Of a DNA stretch of 64,000 bases, positions 44,236 to 56,425 are shown one piece after another. This DNA comes from Rhizomys pruinosus. Lineage: Eukaryota > Chordata > Mammalia > Rodentia > Spalacidae. Under the pieces are notes generated by a model. It saw only the letters and a list, made by a program, of their open reading frames with translations. It did not search any database and was not told where the DNA came from. The position numbers were made by a program, and so were the translations under genes. Location: NCBI GenBank assembly GCA_009823505.1, contig VZQC01010581.1, positions 855,153 through 919,152 of the forward strand, in the 5' to 3' direction. Within the stretch, counting starts at the first letter, position 1, and every line of letters starts with the position of its first letter.

Positions 44236-44790
44236 TTTTTTTTTCCAAGCCAATTTTTATTGAAGCTTTGTGCATTTCATGCAAAATTTCCAATCAAGTC
44301 TAGTCCCATTCCCCATTCCTTGCCCCCACCCCACCAGAGCTCATGCATTCTGTCAAACATGTTTTTCATCTTTCTCTGTCTCTTTTAAAATTTTCTATGC
44401 AGAAGCTTACTCTTTTGAGCAGAAGTTCACCATTTCAGTCAGTTCTTTGACCCAGTCTTTTTGTTGTTGTTGTTGTTGTTCCTTCCAATCTACGTCACTC
44501 CAAAATATGCATATATGTATGCCACACATATCTTTTAACATCTTCAGCTCATGATTTCTTTTTGTTTTTTTAATTAGGCTGAAAGATGCCATGTTTGAAG
44601 GCTCCTCCTTGGCAAGCCCAAACCACCATCAGTCCTGCCCTTGTGCTCCACACTGGAGTTTTCCCTTCCCATGGTCACCAAATGAGGTCCAGATAAGCAG
44701 CACGTCCTGTCTTGATCTTCCTGTATTGGTCTCCGTGATACAGCCTGGGTACTCCAACAATGGCAATCAATACTCTGAAGAGGCTTAAAC
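44236..44790 (-). mobile_element. L1 3' end, antisense
   Basis: Poly-T at 44236-44244 (poly(A) tail), then 3'UTR landmarks in antisense: 'ccaccccaccagagctcatg', a (TTG)n tract (44462-44480), 'ttgaaggctcctccttggca' and 'tgtcttgatcttcctgtatt'. Same family as 28697-29179. Strongly 5' truncated. Confidence 0.85.
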
Positions 44791-45650
44791 CCCATTACCA
44801 TATGGAGTTTTAAAGGAGGGTTTAATTTAGTTACGATGCCAGACTGACACTCAACTAGGGAAGAATGTGTCCTCAGAGAAGCTTTTCTAGAAGGACTCTT
44901 ATCAACGTGCTCAGAGGTGTGGTGTCTTCCTAGGTGATTCTGAATCTCGTCAGATTAATAATTAATATTATCTATCTCACTGAGTATATATCTTGGTGGC
45001 ATTGATCCTATAGGAAGTGGAAGTTATTGAGTGACCGGTTGTTAAATGACAGTGGAATGTAAATAGTATTAAGCTCTGTCCTTATTGTTAAAAATCTATA
45101 CATGCGTATTGCTATTTGGATTTTGTTCAGTCATCAGAAATATAAAAGTTAAAAATCATAGGAGATTTAGCAGTATCAAACTGAGACTACTTTTTATTGT
45201 GTCCTGTATAAGACCTGTTAGGTTTCTGTTTGGACCATCCTAGTATGGGAAGACATCATTAACAAGGCAACACAAATGCTTGCTGAGCAGCTCTGAGTAA
45301 CAGAAAGCTCCTCATTCCAGATATTGGTATTTGCTTCTGCCTAGTGTGCATCCATTGACCCTTATAATGGATTATTGCAATACAGCAGAGGATTTGGAAT
45401 ATAGGATGGGAAGTTACTTGGGGTATGTGGCCAAGTGGGTCTTGATAGCTGTTGCATGCTTATTATACTGTTTCATTTTGGATGTGAAGGGCAGGTTCAA
45501 GAGGACACTGAGACAGATTACTAGAGAATAGGAGTTTATTAGAAGAATTATTAATGGCATGGACAGACAGACAGAGAGGGAACAGTATATCTGGTGTTCT
45601 AAGGAGAGTTCAGATTCTAACCCCAAGACAAACAGCATGGTGGGTCTCTC
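44791..45650. other. Unique sequence, nothing recognised
   Basis: No repeat family or exon recognised. Confidence 0.4.
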
Positions 45651-45651
45651 T

Positions 45652-45880
45652 AGTGGTTTGAAGGAAAAAGTTCCTCATAGGCTACAAATATTTGGACATT
45701 TTGTCCCCAGTTGATGGTGCTGTTTTGGGAGGTTTTAGGAGGAAGTGTGTCACTGGAATGGGCTTTGAGGGTTCTTAAAGCCACATTTCCAGTCTCTTGA
45801 ACATGGATGAAGCTGGCCAGGGTCCATCCTAGGCTTGCAGTATTGTTCACATGGTTCTGGCTTTAGGGAATGAAAGACGA
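45652..45880 (+). mobile_element. MaLR 5' LTR, shortened
   Basis: 'tctagtggtttgaaggaaaa', 'cctcataggctacaaatatt' and 'gtccccagttgatggtgctg' match the LTR at 46502-46851 in order. The 3' half is degraded. Confidence 0.7.
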
Positions 45881-46501
45881 AAGAGTGAAAGGGTCATCCA
45901 TTCTTCCTTCACAGTTTCAGAGAGCCACCGAGGCCAGGCAGTGCATAGCAGGTGTATCCTTGCATAAAGAAGGCCATTGTCTGAAGCTGTGAAGGTGAAG
46001 GCTGGTTGTCAGTGGAGACACCAAGAAAAAGTTGGAGAAGCTAGAGCTATGAGACATCTGCCAGGACAGCTTCATACAGGGAGTTGCAGCAGCTCAAGGG
46101 AGATCCGTGATGCGAGGAGCAAAGATGGGCGAGCTGAGCCTTCTAAGCCCTTTGGAAGTGAAGCCCCAGTCATTGGACATGGAGCTTCAGTGTTTGGTGT
46201 TTGCCCTGTTGGTTTTCGGTCTCCTTTGGTCTGGTGTTTTCTTGTTGTGCCCCCATTCCTCTCTTTTGGAATGGGAATGTGTATTCAGCCCCAATGTATG
46301 TTCGGAGTATGTAATTTGTCTTTTGATTTTACAGGGGCTTACAGTTCAGAAATTGCTTTGAGTCACAAAAAAAGAGACTTTGGGCTCTGGACCTTTTAAA
46401 TAGTATTGACACTGGTAAAGACTATGGGGACTTTTGAAGGTGGACTAAATGCATTTTGCATTTTATATGGTCATGAAACTATGAGGGCCAGAGAGTGGAG
46501 C
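45881..46501 (+). mobile_element. MaLR internal sequence
   Basis: 'gagctgagccttctaagccc', 'tttggaatgggaatgtgtat' and 'gattttacaggggcttacag', ending 'atatggtcatgaaactatga'. Matches 28411-28696 plus 29180-29281 in order, without the L1 interruption. MaLR elements carry no reverse transcriptase and move with help from ERV-L enzymes. The frame at 45977-46399 has no known protein motif. Confidence 0.8.
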
Positions 46502-46851
46502 ATGGTGGTTTGAATGAAAATGTCCCCCCATAGGCTTCAAGTATTTGGACATTTTGTCCCTAGTTGGTGACACTGTTTTGGGAGGTTTTAGGAAGCATGC
46601 CCTTGCTGGGGAAAGTGTATCACTGGGAGTGAGCTTTGAGGGTTCCTAGACCTTGCTGGATTTCTGGTAGCTCTGTTTCCTGTGCTTGACAATGTGCACT
46701 CCTTGACAAGAGCACTCCTCTTTCTGCTCTGCCCACCTCTTGCCGCCATGCCTCCCCACCATGACTGGAAGCAAAAGCTCAAGTGAGCCCTTTTTATAAG
46801 TTCCCTTGGTCATAGCGTTTTATTACAGCAACAGAAAAGAACCAATATGGA
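46502..46851 (+). mobile_element. MaLR 3' LTR (ORR1-like)
   Basis: 'atggtggtttgaatgaaaat', 'ccataggcttcaagtatttg', 'ttgccgccatgcctccccac', ending 'ttacagcaacagaaaagaac' then caatatgg. Full length. Confidence 0.8.
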
Positions 46852-47400
46852 TTCTTAAGAGAATCAGAGCCCAAGTGGCAGAAGTGGAAGACTCTTCTTA
46901 CAGCCCTCTGAGGATAGAGAAAGTTCACAGAAAGATCCTGAAGCCAAGCTCCCTGATTCCCAGGCAGGAGGCAGGGAAAAGGGTGGGAAGCACGATGTGT
47001 TGTGCTAATAATGCCAATATTCAGTATTTCCTTTGATGTTAACTCACTTCCCACGTAGGAAATCCTGGTATCGGGATTGTGTGTTAGCTAGGACTCACAG
47101 GCAGCAACTAGACTCTAATATTATATTCTTATGTTTGTGTCAAAGACTTCAGAGTAGAGATATAATGAGAGAAAATCCATGCCTGCAAGGAACTTATATT
47201 CTAGCATGTGTGTTATAGACTAATAAATGGGTACACAAATGTTAAAATGAGGAAGGTTATCTCAGATGCTCTTTTATGTACTGTGTAGAAGATTAAGTAA
47301 TGTAATAAGCAGCAGTGAGAGCGGGCCATGGGAGGGAGGTCAGGCCTCTTGGAAGAAGTCTGTCTAGCAGGAGGGATGTATTCTAAAGAGGCACATGATG
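46852..47400. other. Unique sequence, nothing recognised
   Basis: No repeat family or exon recognised. Confidence 0.4.
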
Positions 47401-47403
47401 CTG

Positions 47404-47828
47404 TTCTAGTTTGCTTTTCTATTGCTGTGACAAAACAGTGACCAAAAGTAACAGAGAAGAAAGGGTTTGTTTCATCTTACACATCCAAGGCATAGTCCAT
47501 CTTACAGCCCCAAAGAGAGGGAAATCAGGGCAGGAACTCCAGGTAAGTACCTGGAGGCAGGCACTGAGGTTGAAACCATGGAGTAATGCTACTTACTGGC
47601 TTGCTACCCCTGGGCTTGCTTTCTCAGGAACCTTTCTCATACAACCTAGGACAAGAGGTGGTACTTCAAAGAGTGAGCTGGGGCCTCCCATGTCAGTCAA
47701 CAGTCAAGAAAATGCCCCACAGGTTTGTCCACAGAACAATTTGATAGGATAGGAGCATGTCTTCAAGTGAGATTTCTTCTTAGCAAGTGACTCTAATTTA
47801 TATCAAGTTGACAAAAACTAGCACAGCT
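47404..47828 (-). mobile_element. MaLR (MT/MLT1-related) LTR, antisense
   Basis: On the plus strand 'ttctattgctgtgacaaaac' begins it and 'atatcaagttgacaaaaact' ends it, the reverse complement of the LTR type at 31668-32100. Near full length, solitary. Confidence 0.75.
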
Positions 47829-48225
47829 TTCCTCTTTAGCTATTGGATTATTGAAAGAATGGACCCCAAGAAATTAGAATTTTCTCAGGAATCTCCTGCT
47901 GGGAGAAGAAATGACCGAAGCCCTGGGAATAGCAAGAGATAGAAATTGTCTGCCTGAGGAGGAACTTGGATCTTGGATAAAGATTTACGACTTGTCAGAT
48001 GACTTGCAGGAGAGACTTGAAGCTGAGAAATTGATGAGCAAGGGACCACACCTCGCTCAGACTACTGAGTCTGCATACATAGCTCTCGCTCTCCATTTAA
48101 ACCCCATCCTATGTCAAGTCCCCAAAGATGATGGACTGAAGGGGCTCACTGGATTTCTTTGTCCCTCTTCCCAAGGTGTCCACATTGAATAACTCTCGTT
48201 TTTCTGCTTTTCACTATTAATTGGT
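47829..48225 (+). mobile_element. Possible ERV1-type LTR
   Basis: The end of this stretch ('ttgtccctcttcccaaggtg' and 'tttctgcttttcactattaa') looks like the R-U5 part of class I rodent LTRs. A 93-codon frame (47911-48192) inside it has no known domain. Low certainty. Confidence 0.3.
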
Positions 48226-48351
48226 TTATTGGGAACAGGTGGCCAAACCTGGCTTGCTAGGGCACAGACTATAACCCCTAAGTTTGGTAATACTCTGTGG
48301 CCATGAGTTTATTGTCCCAACAGAAACATCTGAAATTTTACCAACACTCCA

Positions 48352-48893
48352 AGATAGATATGGAGTCAGTATGTGCATGGGACAGGCAGCTAGAGCACAG
48401 AGGAGAGAGAGGGAGGAGGGATGACATATAGATAGAAATGGAGTCAGTATGTGCATGGGACAGACAGCTAGAGCACAGAGGAGGGAGAGGGAGGAGGGAT
48501 GACATATAGATAGAAATGGAGTCAGCATGTGCATGGGACAGACAGCTAGAGCACAGAGGAGGGAGAGGGAGGAGGGATGACATATAGATAGAAATGGAGT
48601 CAGTATGTGCATGGGACAGACAGCTGGAGCACAGAGGAGGGAGAGGGAGGAGGGATGATACATAGAAATGGAGTCAGCATGTGCATGGGACAGACAGCTA
48701 GAGCACAGAGGAGAGAGAGGGAGGAGGGATGATGCATAGATAGAAATGGAGTCAGCATGTGCATGGGACAGACAGAGCACAGAGGAGGGAGAGAGAGGAG
48801 GGATGACATATAGATAGAAATGGAGTCAGCATGTGCATGGGACAGACAGCTAGAGCACAGAGGAGAGGGAGGGAGGAGGGATGACATATAGAT
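48352..48893 (+). repeat. 78-bp minisatellite, seven units
   Basis: Seven tandem units starting at about 48360, 48438, 48516, 48594, 48668, 48746 and 48820. Spacing is 78 bp except two 74-bp steps. Each starts atggagtcagyatgtgcatg, continues ggacagacagctagagcaca, and ends in a GA-rich block plus gatgacatatagatagaa. Units differ by few substitutions, so the array is young or homogenised. Confidence 0.97.
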
Positions 48894-50004
48894 TGGGATC
48901 TGATGTCAGGCACTTCTAGTTATTACTGGTTATATAATTTGTGTGGTCTTGGGTGCAATGAAAGAGAACATCCTGTCTCTTAGAACCAAATCTATCAGAC
49001 TAGTAATGATGGTTACAGGAACATCTGTTGTGCAGAGATCTAGAAAAGTGAAGTCCATGGTGGGCAAAAGTCAGGGGCCTCTCTGTGGAGACACTCCTAG
49101 TATGTATGTGGTAAGGTTAACCCAGTTACTGTGTTTCTGTACTTGATTCTTTGGTTAGTGAAAAGTTTATTGTTTCACTTAAATTGCTTCAGTTTTTGAG
49201 TGATTGAGTGAAATGACACCCTCTTCGTTATCTCTCTGATTGGAATATGGACATCATCTGTATTGTTTCCCCTCATGGTGAAGCCAAGCACAGGAAAGCA
49301 AGATATCTCACTATTTTCTGTTCACACAAATTTGTTATTAGAGAATGTTGACAATCAAAAATCATAAAATTAGTGTATTTGCATGCCAATCTCTAAGTAT
49401 TTATAAAATGTTAAATGACCATATTCACATGTTAGTATAATCCCTAAAATATCTTATTTTAATATTTCAAAAGCTCCATACTGCATGGTTTCTTTGAAAT
49501 TGTGTGTGGGAGGAAAATAAAGGAAAGTCACTTTGCATTTGGAAAAGAAAGAAAAACACACTAATTCTACAGTACAGGAAAGGCCCCTTGGAAGATGTCC
49601 TTCACTTGCCTTTGTTTGAGGCTAATTATGTACTTTTAAAGGTACTTCCCACAGGAATGATTTTTGACTCATGAGTTATTTTTGAATGTGTATATTGCAC
49701 CTCTAGATATTTACCATATTGCTAAGAAAATAGTACCCAAAGGCAGCATTTCTTCATATACTAGGGACTTTCTGATTGTTAGGAACAATATAGCAACAAG
49801 ATAGACTTGACAAGAAAGAAATTACACCCTCATTCTTGCATAAATTTTCATTTCCAACTTCCCCTGTTATTTAAGACCATTTCAAAATGATGTTCTCCTG
49901 AGATCACATTTGGTTGGGATCTGACAGAAGACTGGTCAGAATGTGCAGTTGCCTCATGGAGCACCGTTTATTTTCTTTCCTATCAGTATTCTATCAGCTA
50001 CTTT
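48894..50004. other. Unique sequence, nothing recognised
   Basis: AT-rich in its second half. No repeat family or exon recognised. Confidence 0.4.
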
Positions 50005-50315
50005 TTTGTTGCTTTACTTAAACACTGTGACCAAGGCAACTTATAGAAGGGATAGTTTATTTGGCTTATGGTTCCAGGAGGGTGAGTCCATCGTGTAGTG
50101 GAGCATGGCAGGAGGCAGCTGGAGCAGAAGAAGCAGAGAGAGTGAGCTGGAAGTGGGGCAAGGCAGTGTACTCTCCAAACCGCCCCGCCGATGTTCTTCC
50201 TCCAGTGAGGCCACAGCTCCGGAAACTTCAATAGATAGTGTCTCCAACCAGGGCCAGTATGGAAGCGCCTGAAGCCCATCGAGGGCATTTCTCACTCAAA
50301 CCACCACCAGCCTCA
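50005..50315 (-). mobile_element. MaLR (ORR1-like) LTR, antisense
   Basis: 'tgaccaaggcaacttataga', 'tttggcttatggttccagga', 'cacctcc'-like centre and the end 'ggcatttctcactcaaacca' are the reverse complement of the LTR at 29282-29631. Confidence 0.7.
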
Positions 50316-50734
50316 TTTGTCTTCTTTCTCAGAGAAGAGTCAGTGATGGCAACACTGATTTTATTTCAGAAATCAGGGGTTATTTTCCTATAAGAAGTAG
50401 ACATTCTGCTCTCTCTGCTTCCTCACTCAAGGCTTTACTTCCTCTTTTTCATTCTATCATGCAACCTCTGTCCTCTGAGTGTCACCTAGTCTTCCTGTTA
50501 AAGGTCAAGTTCCTGATGATATTACTGAAATATCAAGTGCTTTGCTCCTTTTCCTGAAGTTGTGGGGCCATTATCTTATTTGAGTAGATGTGATTCACCT
50601 TTGCATTACAGAACAGGGGTGGGATGTAGCTTGAAACAGGCTTCATGGCCTATATTACTGATAGAGCAGGGTTATTAGTGTTAGTGTCATCTGTCACCTA
50701 CTGCAAAAACAAAACAAAACAAAAAAAACAATTC
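50316..50734. other. Unique sequence, nothing recognised
   Basis: Ends in a short A/C-rich (aaaac)n tract. Nothing else recognised. Confidence 0.4.
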
Positions 50735-50833
50735 CTTCAAGACAGGGTCTCCCTGTAGTCCCAGCTGTCCTGGAACTCACTCTGTAGACCAGGCTGGCCT
50801 TGAACTCACAAAGATCCGCCTGCCTCTGCCTCC
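50735..50833 (-). repeat. B1 SINE, antisense, truncated
   Basis: 'caagacagggtctccctgta', 'actctgtagaccaggctggc' and 'gatccgcctgcctctgcctc'. Confidence 0.93.
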
Positions 50834-51116
50834 CCTTATGAAAATTCTTTCTGGCAACCACATCCCATGAGCCAGTGGAGAGGTATACTAAGGACCACAC
50901 TAATCTCAACTATGTCTCAGTTCTGGTAGCAGAAATGCTTTGTGGACTACATTCATTAAGAATGTTTTATTTTTTGTTTTCAAATTTCATTTGTATGTTT
51001 TATGTCCAAAGTAAAAGTGGAATATCAGCCAACACAGGAAGTGGAGACTAGAAATAATAAAATTAAATGACTGAACAAGGCCATGCATCAGGTAAGCTTT
51101 AAAATAAGCAGGATGT

Positions 51117-51358
51117 CGGGGCTGGAGAGATGGTTCAGTGGTTAAGAGCACTGAATGCTCTTGCAGAGGACCCAGGTTTGATTCCTGGCACCCACATGAC
51201 AGCTAAAAACCGTCTGTAAGCCAGGTGTGGTGGCACATGCCTTTAATCCTAGCACTTGGGAGACAGAGGCAGGCAGATATCTGTGAGTTTAAGGCCAGCC
51301 TGATCTACAGAGTGAGTTTCAGGCCAGTTGGGGCTATAGGGAGACCCTGTCTCAAAAA
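51117..51358 (+). repeat. Chimeric B2-B1 SINE with one target duplication
   Basis: A 101-bp B2 head (51117-51217, gggctggagagatggttcag to aaaaccgtctgtaa) runs straight into a complete B1 (51218-51358, gccaggtgtggtggcacatg to accctgtctc). The two together are flanked by a 16-bp duplication (aaaataagcaggatgt, one mismatch) at 51101-51116 and 51359-51374. The B2 body and tail are absent after the B1. Confidence 0.9.
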
Positions 51359-51426
51359 AAAATAAGCAGGCTGTAAAGCATAGCGATGAACCCATGTACA
51401 GTCTTGGTTTAAAAATGGATAAATGT

Positions 51427-51669
51427 GGGGCTGGGGAGATAGCCTAGTGGTTAAGAGCACCGACTGCTCTGGCAGAAGACCCAGGTTCGATCCCCAGCAC
51501 CCACATGGTGGCTAAAAACCGTCTGTAACTCCAATTCCAGGAGAATTCCAATTCCAGGGGAATCCGAGACCCTCTTCTGACCTCCGCAGCATTGCACGAC
51601 ACGGGTGCACAGACCTACATGCAGACAATACACTCATACACATACAAAAATAAATTAAAAAAATAATAG
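51427..51669 (+). repeat. B2 SINE, full length, with target duplication
   Basis: gggctggggagatagcctag to an A-rich tail, flanked by perfect 16-bp repeats aaaaatggataaatgt at 51411-51426 and 51670-51685. Carries the internal near-duplication (aattccaggagaattcc). Confidence 0.97.
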
Positions 51670-51685
51670 AAAAATGGATAAATGT

Positions 51686-52013
51686 AAGTGGCCCAGGGAA
51701 ACATAAGTTCTACATAACATCTCCACTGTACCCTCCCAATTACTTGGCAAATGAGGAGAGGAAGGGACTATGCTCAGGCCTCAGGTCCTTCTCTGCAGTC
51801 AGGATGCATGCCATTTGGGGGTGACACATGTAAGTTTCTAATACTGGTCCTGCATCCCTAAGATGGTGAGAAATGAGTCTAGTATGGTGGAGGAGCATGA
51901 CATGTAAGTTTCTAATACTGGTCCTGCATCCCTAAGCTCCGTCAGCACATACACACATGCATGCATGTGTGCACGTACTGCCTGGTTCTCTTTCTCTCAT
52001 ACAAGAGACATAC
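51686..52013. other. Unique sequence with a short duplicated segment
   Basis: The phrase 'gtaagtttctaatactggtc' plus 'ctgcatccctaag' occurs twice (about 51830 and 51904). Otherwise nothing recognised. Confidence 0.5.
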
Positions 52014-52515
52014 TGTGATGATTAACTTTATGTCAATCTGACTGAGTTGGGAGATGCCCAGATGGGAAGGATGACCTTGCTTCTGTGTACCATGTACATG
52101 TGTGTGAGTATTGAGAGAAAAGATTAGCTTTGGAGTTGAAGAAGTAATCTTCGATATCATCAAGTGGAGGCTTGTATAGAACAAGAATAGTTGAGCAAAA
52201 GGAAACTTGCTTTCTCTGCTTGAACTGGGGCATTATCTTCTCATTTTCTCTGACATGAATGCTGCTGGCTTTTAGCTCTTCAGATGGAATCAGGACTCGA
52301 ACCATCAGTTTCTCTGGTTCTCAGGCTGGGTCCAAAGACAGCAGTGACTTTCCTTGTTCTCCAGTGTGCAGATGGGAAAGCCTAGCATTTTCAGCCTCCC
52401 TAACCTTGTGAGCTGATTGATCTACATCTATACCCACCATATGATTACTATTTCTGTTTCATTTAGGCCACAAATTTGTCATCCAAAATAACCTGTTTCT
52501 GATATATTAATTTGT
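52014..52515 (+). mobile_element. MLT1-type LTR
   Basis: 'tgtgatgattaactttatgt' then 'caatctgactgagttgggag' is the MLT1 LTR start. 'ctttcctgt'-like sections and a late 'tgtgagctgattgatctaca' fit its 3' half. Old and diverged; solitary. Confidence 0.7.
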
Positions 52516-53219
52516 ATTATAAAAAATAAAAATCAGTTCTGAAGTTCTACAAGATATGTTCTAATTATTTCAGTCTATCTGTGGTGCCTAGGATATTGGT
52601 ATCTGGGTCACAGAAGCAACTGGGTATCTCCATATTAGAATGAGTTTCATAAAGTAATTTGGCAGATAGATTCTGTTTCTTACGCAGCCCAATACATGTG
52701 AAGGGAGCCTTGGTACTACCTTAGAAATTCATTAGCACGAATTCTGTGATTTAGCCATGCCATAGATCCTCCCATCTGCTTCCGATTTCAGTCAGCAACT
52801 AGTGCCAAATCTTTTCTATGTTATTAGGAAACATTTGGCATGTGTTTTATGGCAGTACTATTTAATGTACTTTCTAATCATCAGACATAAAAATAATGAT
52901 GTCAATTCAGCAAGAAATATTTTCTTAGTGAGTTAATTTTGTCTCTTGGTGATTGTCCTTTAATTTCTTATTATGAGATGAATAATCTATTAATTCTAGA
53001 AGCTTTTCAAGGGAAAAGTTGCTTCTCTATTTTGATGCCCTTAGGATATGAAGGGTCAGGTGCCCCAGCCATTTGTGGTCAGCAGAGGTCAGTGTACAAG
53101 AGTAGCAGATAAATGTCTTCAGATTGGGGAAACTCTATTCTCAATTTCCTGGTGATTGTCTTTCCTTGGTTCAGGCTGGTAGCTGAGAGATGCCAAAGGA
53201 CGGAGTTTTGTTTCCATTT
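52516..53219. other. Unique sequence, nothing recognised
   Basis: No repeat family or exon recognised. Confidence 0.4.
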
Positions 53220-53340
53220 TATAGAGTGGAGCCATTTTATAGTTGAGAAGAGTGAGTCCAAGCTGGGCTGAGCAGTCTGCTCAAGGTCATATAAGTAGCA
53301 AGTGAAGGAAGGGGTCTGACAGCCAAATCTGTGCTCTCTT
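53220..53340 (+). repeat. Probable MIR fragment
   Basis: 'gcagtctgctcaaggtcata' followed by 'taagtagcaagtgaagga' resembles the part of MIR near 'caaggtcacacagctagtaa'. Confidence 0.5.
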
Positions 53341-55500
53341 TCTAGGCTTTGTTACTTCACACAGAAGAGTGAAAATTATGTTTGCAGGAATCTAAGGGAA
53401 CAATAGATGATGGGGACTCAGCCAAGAGGCGGTCTCTGGCCTTGTCAGTGTGGCTTTGCCAGCTGGCTGGAGTCTCAAAATATCCCTCTTGGAGTCCTCT
53501 GTGGGAAGGTCTAGGTTTCATTCTTTCTCTGATTGGATTTGGTCATTTCCCACCGTTTTGTCAATACTTGTTTTCTTCTGTGCCTCAGTAGTGTGAGATG
53601 TAAACCTGAACTATGCTTCAGGGCTGGGTAGTATTGTTTTTGTCTGATGGCCACTTTTCATGTGCTTTTAGTCTTCTTTCATAGACAGCAAGGCTTAGAA
53701 CTATAGAGAGGATGTGTGCTTTTCAGCATCAAACATGGTCACTTGCACAATGTTTATTGACTGGGATGTTCTAGTTATTCATGGAGAAGTGGACAGCCAA
53801 TCTCAGTTGAATATCAAACTTTAGTTCTATCATATTAACATTCTTCCTGGTGAGTGTCAGCTCTAGTCTGGCCACCATCACAGGAAGAACCATTTCCATA
53901 TTCCATTTGATTCTCTCTTGAAAATTTTGTGATTTCTGGATTCTATCCCTCCTCAATAGAAAATAATGCACTGTATTTATCCCTAGTTCTTTGAGTAACT
54001 TCCATAATGTGCACTTTCAAACTGAGTTAAAGTAAAGGATACTTGTTGACCCTCTTCTCTGTTTCAGCCTCTGCCTGAAGGAGAAATCTTGGGTCCTGAA
54101 TGCTTCTCCCATAGTTACCACTCTCTGGCTACTTTCCTAAAAAGTAGCAACTCTCCCACCTCCTCTGGCTCCTCTGATATGACTCAGTCCCAATCATGTG
54201 ACTCTCCCTGAGCCAGAGTCCTGCATGACTGATTCTCTTTCTAATGGGGAAACCCATCCTACCCCTGCCTGAGATGACACAATCTCAGCCCCAAAACTCT
54301 TCCCGCTCCACAAAGGGAGTAAAATATAAAAACCCTGAGTCTGTAAGGAGGGTGAATTCTTTCAGATCACAGGCTGTGGTGTGGGTGCCCTATCTGGTTT
54401 ATTCTCTAATAATTCTGCTTGACTCTGTAGAGGTCAGCTGCCCTTTTATTTTCTGAACTTGATGCTCCCCAGGCTTTCTCCTGTGCCCTGCCTCCTGTCC
54501 TGTCCCTTGGTGAGAGAGAGCCGCAGAACCTCTATGCCTCACATAGACTTGTGGCATCTCTTTGGCCTTTGCACACTACTTTAGCTGGATATTAAAGGTA
54601 ACTAGATACTTGATTCCTTGGCCCAGTTAAATGAGATTGTGATTGACCCAGGAACAAGTATTTCTGAATATTTCCTTATTAATTACCTTTCTCTTTTCTT
54701 TATTTGTGGCATTATTTCTAGAGACATACTCTGAACTGCATTTCTTAGTGTTTCAGTCTTATGAGTTCTATTTTCTTTTTGAGCTGCTGATAGACTCTGA
54801 TCTTTTCTTTCTGTGATCGGCTTACAACTTTTTCTGAGGTCCTTGGCACCAGTATAGGCCAAGTGCTTCACGATTGTGATGCTCACAATTCTGGGTACTT
54901 TTTCTCAACATTCTTTTTGTGCCCCCAACTTTGGCTTGCTAATGTTTGTAAGTGGAATGATTAAATCACAAATAATATTTGATCTTGATTCTTTCTCCTT
55001 TCTCTTATTCTTGATAAAATTCTACAGTACATTGTGACAGGATTTCATCTTCTCCTTGGAGAGGCAGATATATAGATTTTAACTGTATCTCGGATGAGTC
55101 CATTTCCGTGTTCTTAAGCACTTGGTGCTCAAAATTTTCCAAAACTAACTCATTATGTACATCTGCCTTTTTCTTTACTGACTAGTTCCTTCTGAGTTGC
55201 TCACTTTGTGAGCTGGATAATGGTTCTGCAGGTCCTATTATCCAAGCTGTTTATTGATGAAGACAGGAAGCCCTTTAGATTCAGTGTCCATTAATCTGTT
55301 GATGGACACTTAGCTTGATTTCAGTTCCTTTTTATTACAAATAAAGCAACAATTAAATATTTTTCTTTTACTTATTTTACCTACAAAGAGGACCCTTTTA
55401 GTCAATTTTATATTTTCTTCTTATGACGAATAAACCATAGAATCAGAAAAGAGGCCCCTATTCTTTCCTGGGAGTATTTTAGCATTCTCTTCAGCTGATT
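53341..55500. other. Mostly unique sequence
   Basis: Between about 54040 and 54600 the composition and a 'gtaaaatataaaaaccctga' TATA-like motif suggest a possible solitary LTR, but it could not be assigned. No exon recognised. Confidence 0.35.
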
Positions 55501-55715
55501 CAGTTCATTTAATATTGCAAGTAGGAAATATTTCTGATTCTTCTGACTGTAGATTGGTCAACCAAAAATCACATAATGCTTCTTTTCCTCCATCTTTTTT
55601 TCCCAATTTCAAGGGAACCCTAGATGCTAGAGCTGCCCTCTCCATTCCACAAGAACCATGGCCTTCCCATACATGTAAATGTGTGCTCATGTGTGCACAT
55701 ACACACATGCAGGCA

Positions 55716-55742
55716 CGCACACACACACACACACACACACAT
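55716..55742 (+). repeat. (CA)n microsatellite
   Basis: About 13 CA units. Confidence 0.9.
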
Positions 55743-56284
55743 GACTCTGCTCACAAATAAACAATACTAATGTAATATGATTACCATGTGGACTACTGGG
55801 CAATGGACTGGCCAATGATGAGCACTTGGAAAGATTTCAACAGGGCATTGATTGAAGGGCAGCATGTAAGGGATGATGTGGGAAAAGAACATTCAGTGGC
55901 CTGAAGATGCTTCTTGCCAGTTTGCTGGAGGGTAAGTAATGTTGTGCTCATACCTAGGAAATGCTTCTAGGTTGATTTTCACTGCTGTGGGTATTGCTCT
56001 AGAAACTACAGTGTGGCTCTGTGAAGAGGAAGTAGTTAAGGCCCAGTGTCTTACTCATACATCTATAATTGTCACTGGATTTCTGCCATTTTATCAGATT
56101 TTCTGTATTATGCATTTTTGTTTAAACCTAATAAGTCTACATTTTTTTGAGGTTCAATGGAGGACAGATTGTTACTTATCATTTGGGAGTATGTAGGGTA
56201 GGTAATAGGCATAGCTCCAAGTGGAACATCAATAAATCAAACACATCACCGATTTCCAACTCTTGTTCCAAATAAAAAGTATTT
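55743..56284. other. Unique sequence, nothing recognised
   Basis: No repeat family or exon recognised. Confidence 0.4.
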
Positions 56285-56425
56285 AGGAGACTTTAATAAA
56301 TGCAGATGGCCAAATCAACTGAATATGAATTTCTGGAAGCAGGCATTGGGAATTTGTATGTTTCTAAATCACCTCAAATGATTCCAAAGTGAAGTTAGAT
56401 TGAGAACCATTGAATAAGAATTAGG
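56285..56425 (-). mobile_element. MER5A-like hAT fragment
   Basis: 'gggaatttgtatgtttctaa', 'atcacctcaaatgattccaa' and the end 'attgagaaccattg' follow the 3' half of MER5A-type elements. Very diverged. Confidence 0.45.

Noticed and set aside
47911..48192. 93-codon frame as a small gene
   Set aside because: It lies in LTR-like sequence and has no recognised domain.
48226..48887. Minus-strand frames of up to 184 codons with repeated CLSHAHADSIS-type units
   Set aside because: They are translations of the 78-bp minisatellite, open only because the unit is a multiple of three.
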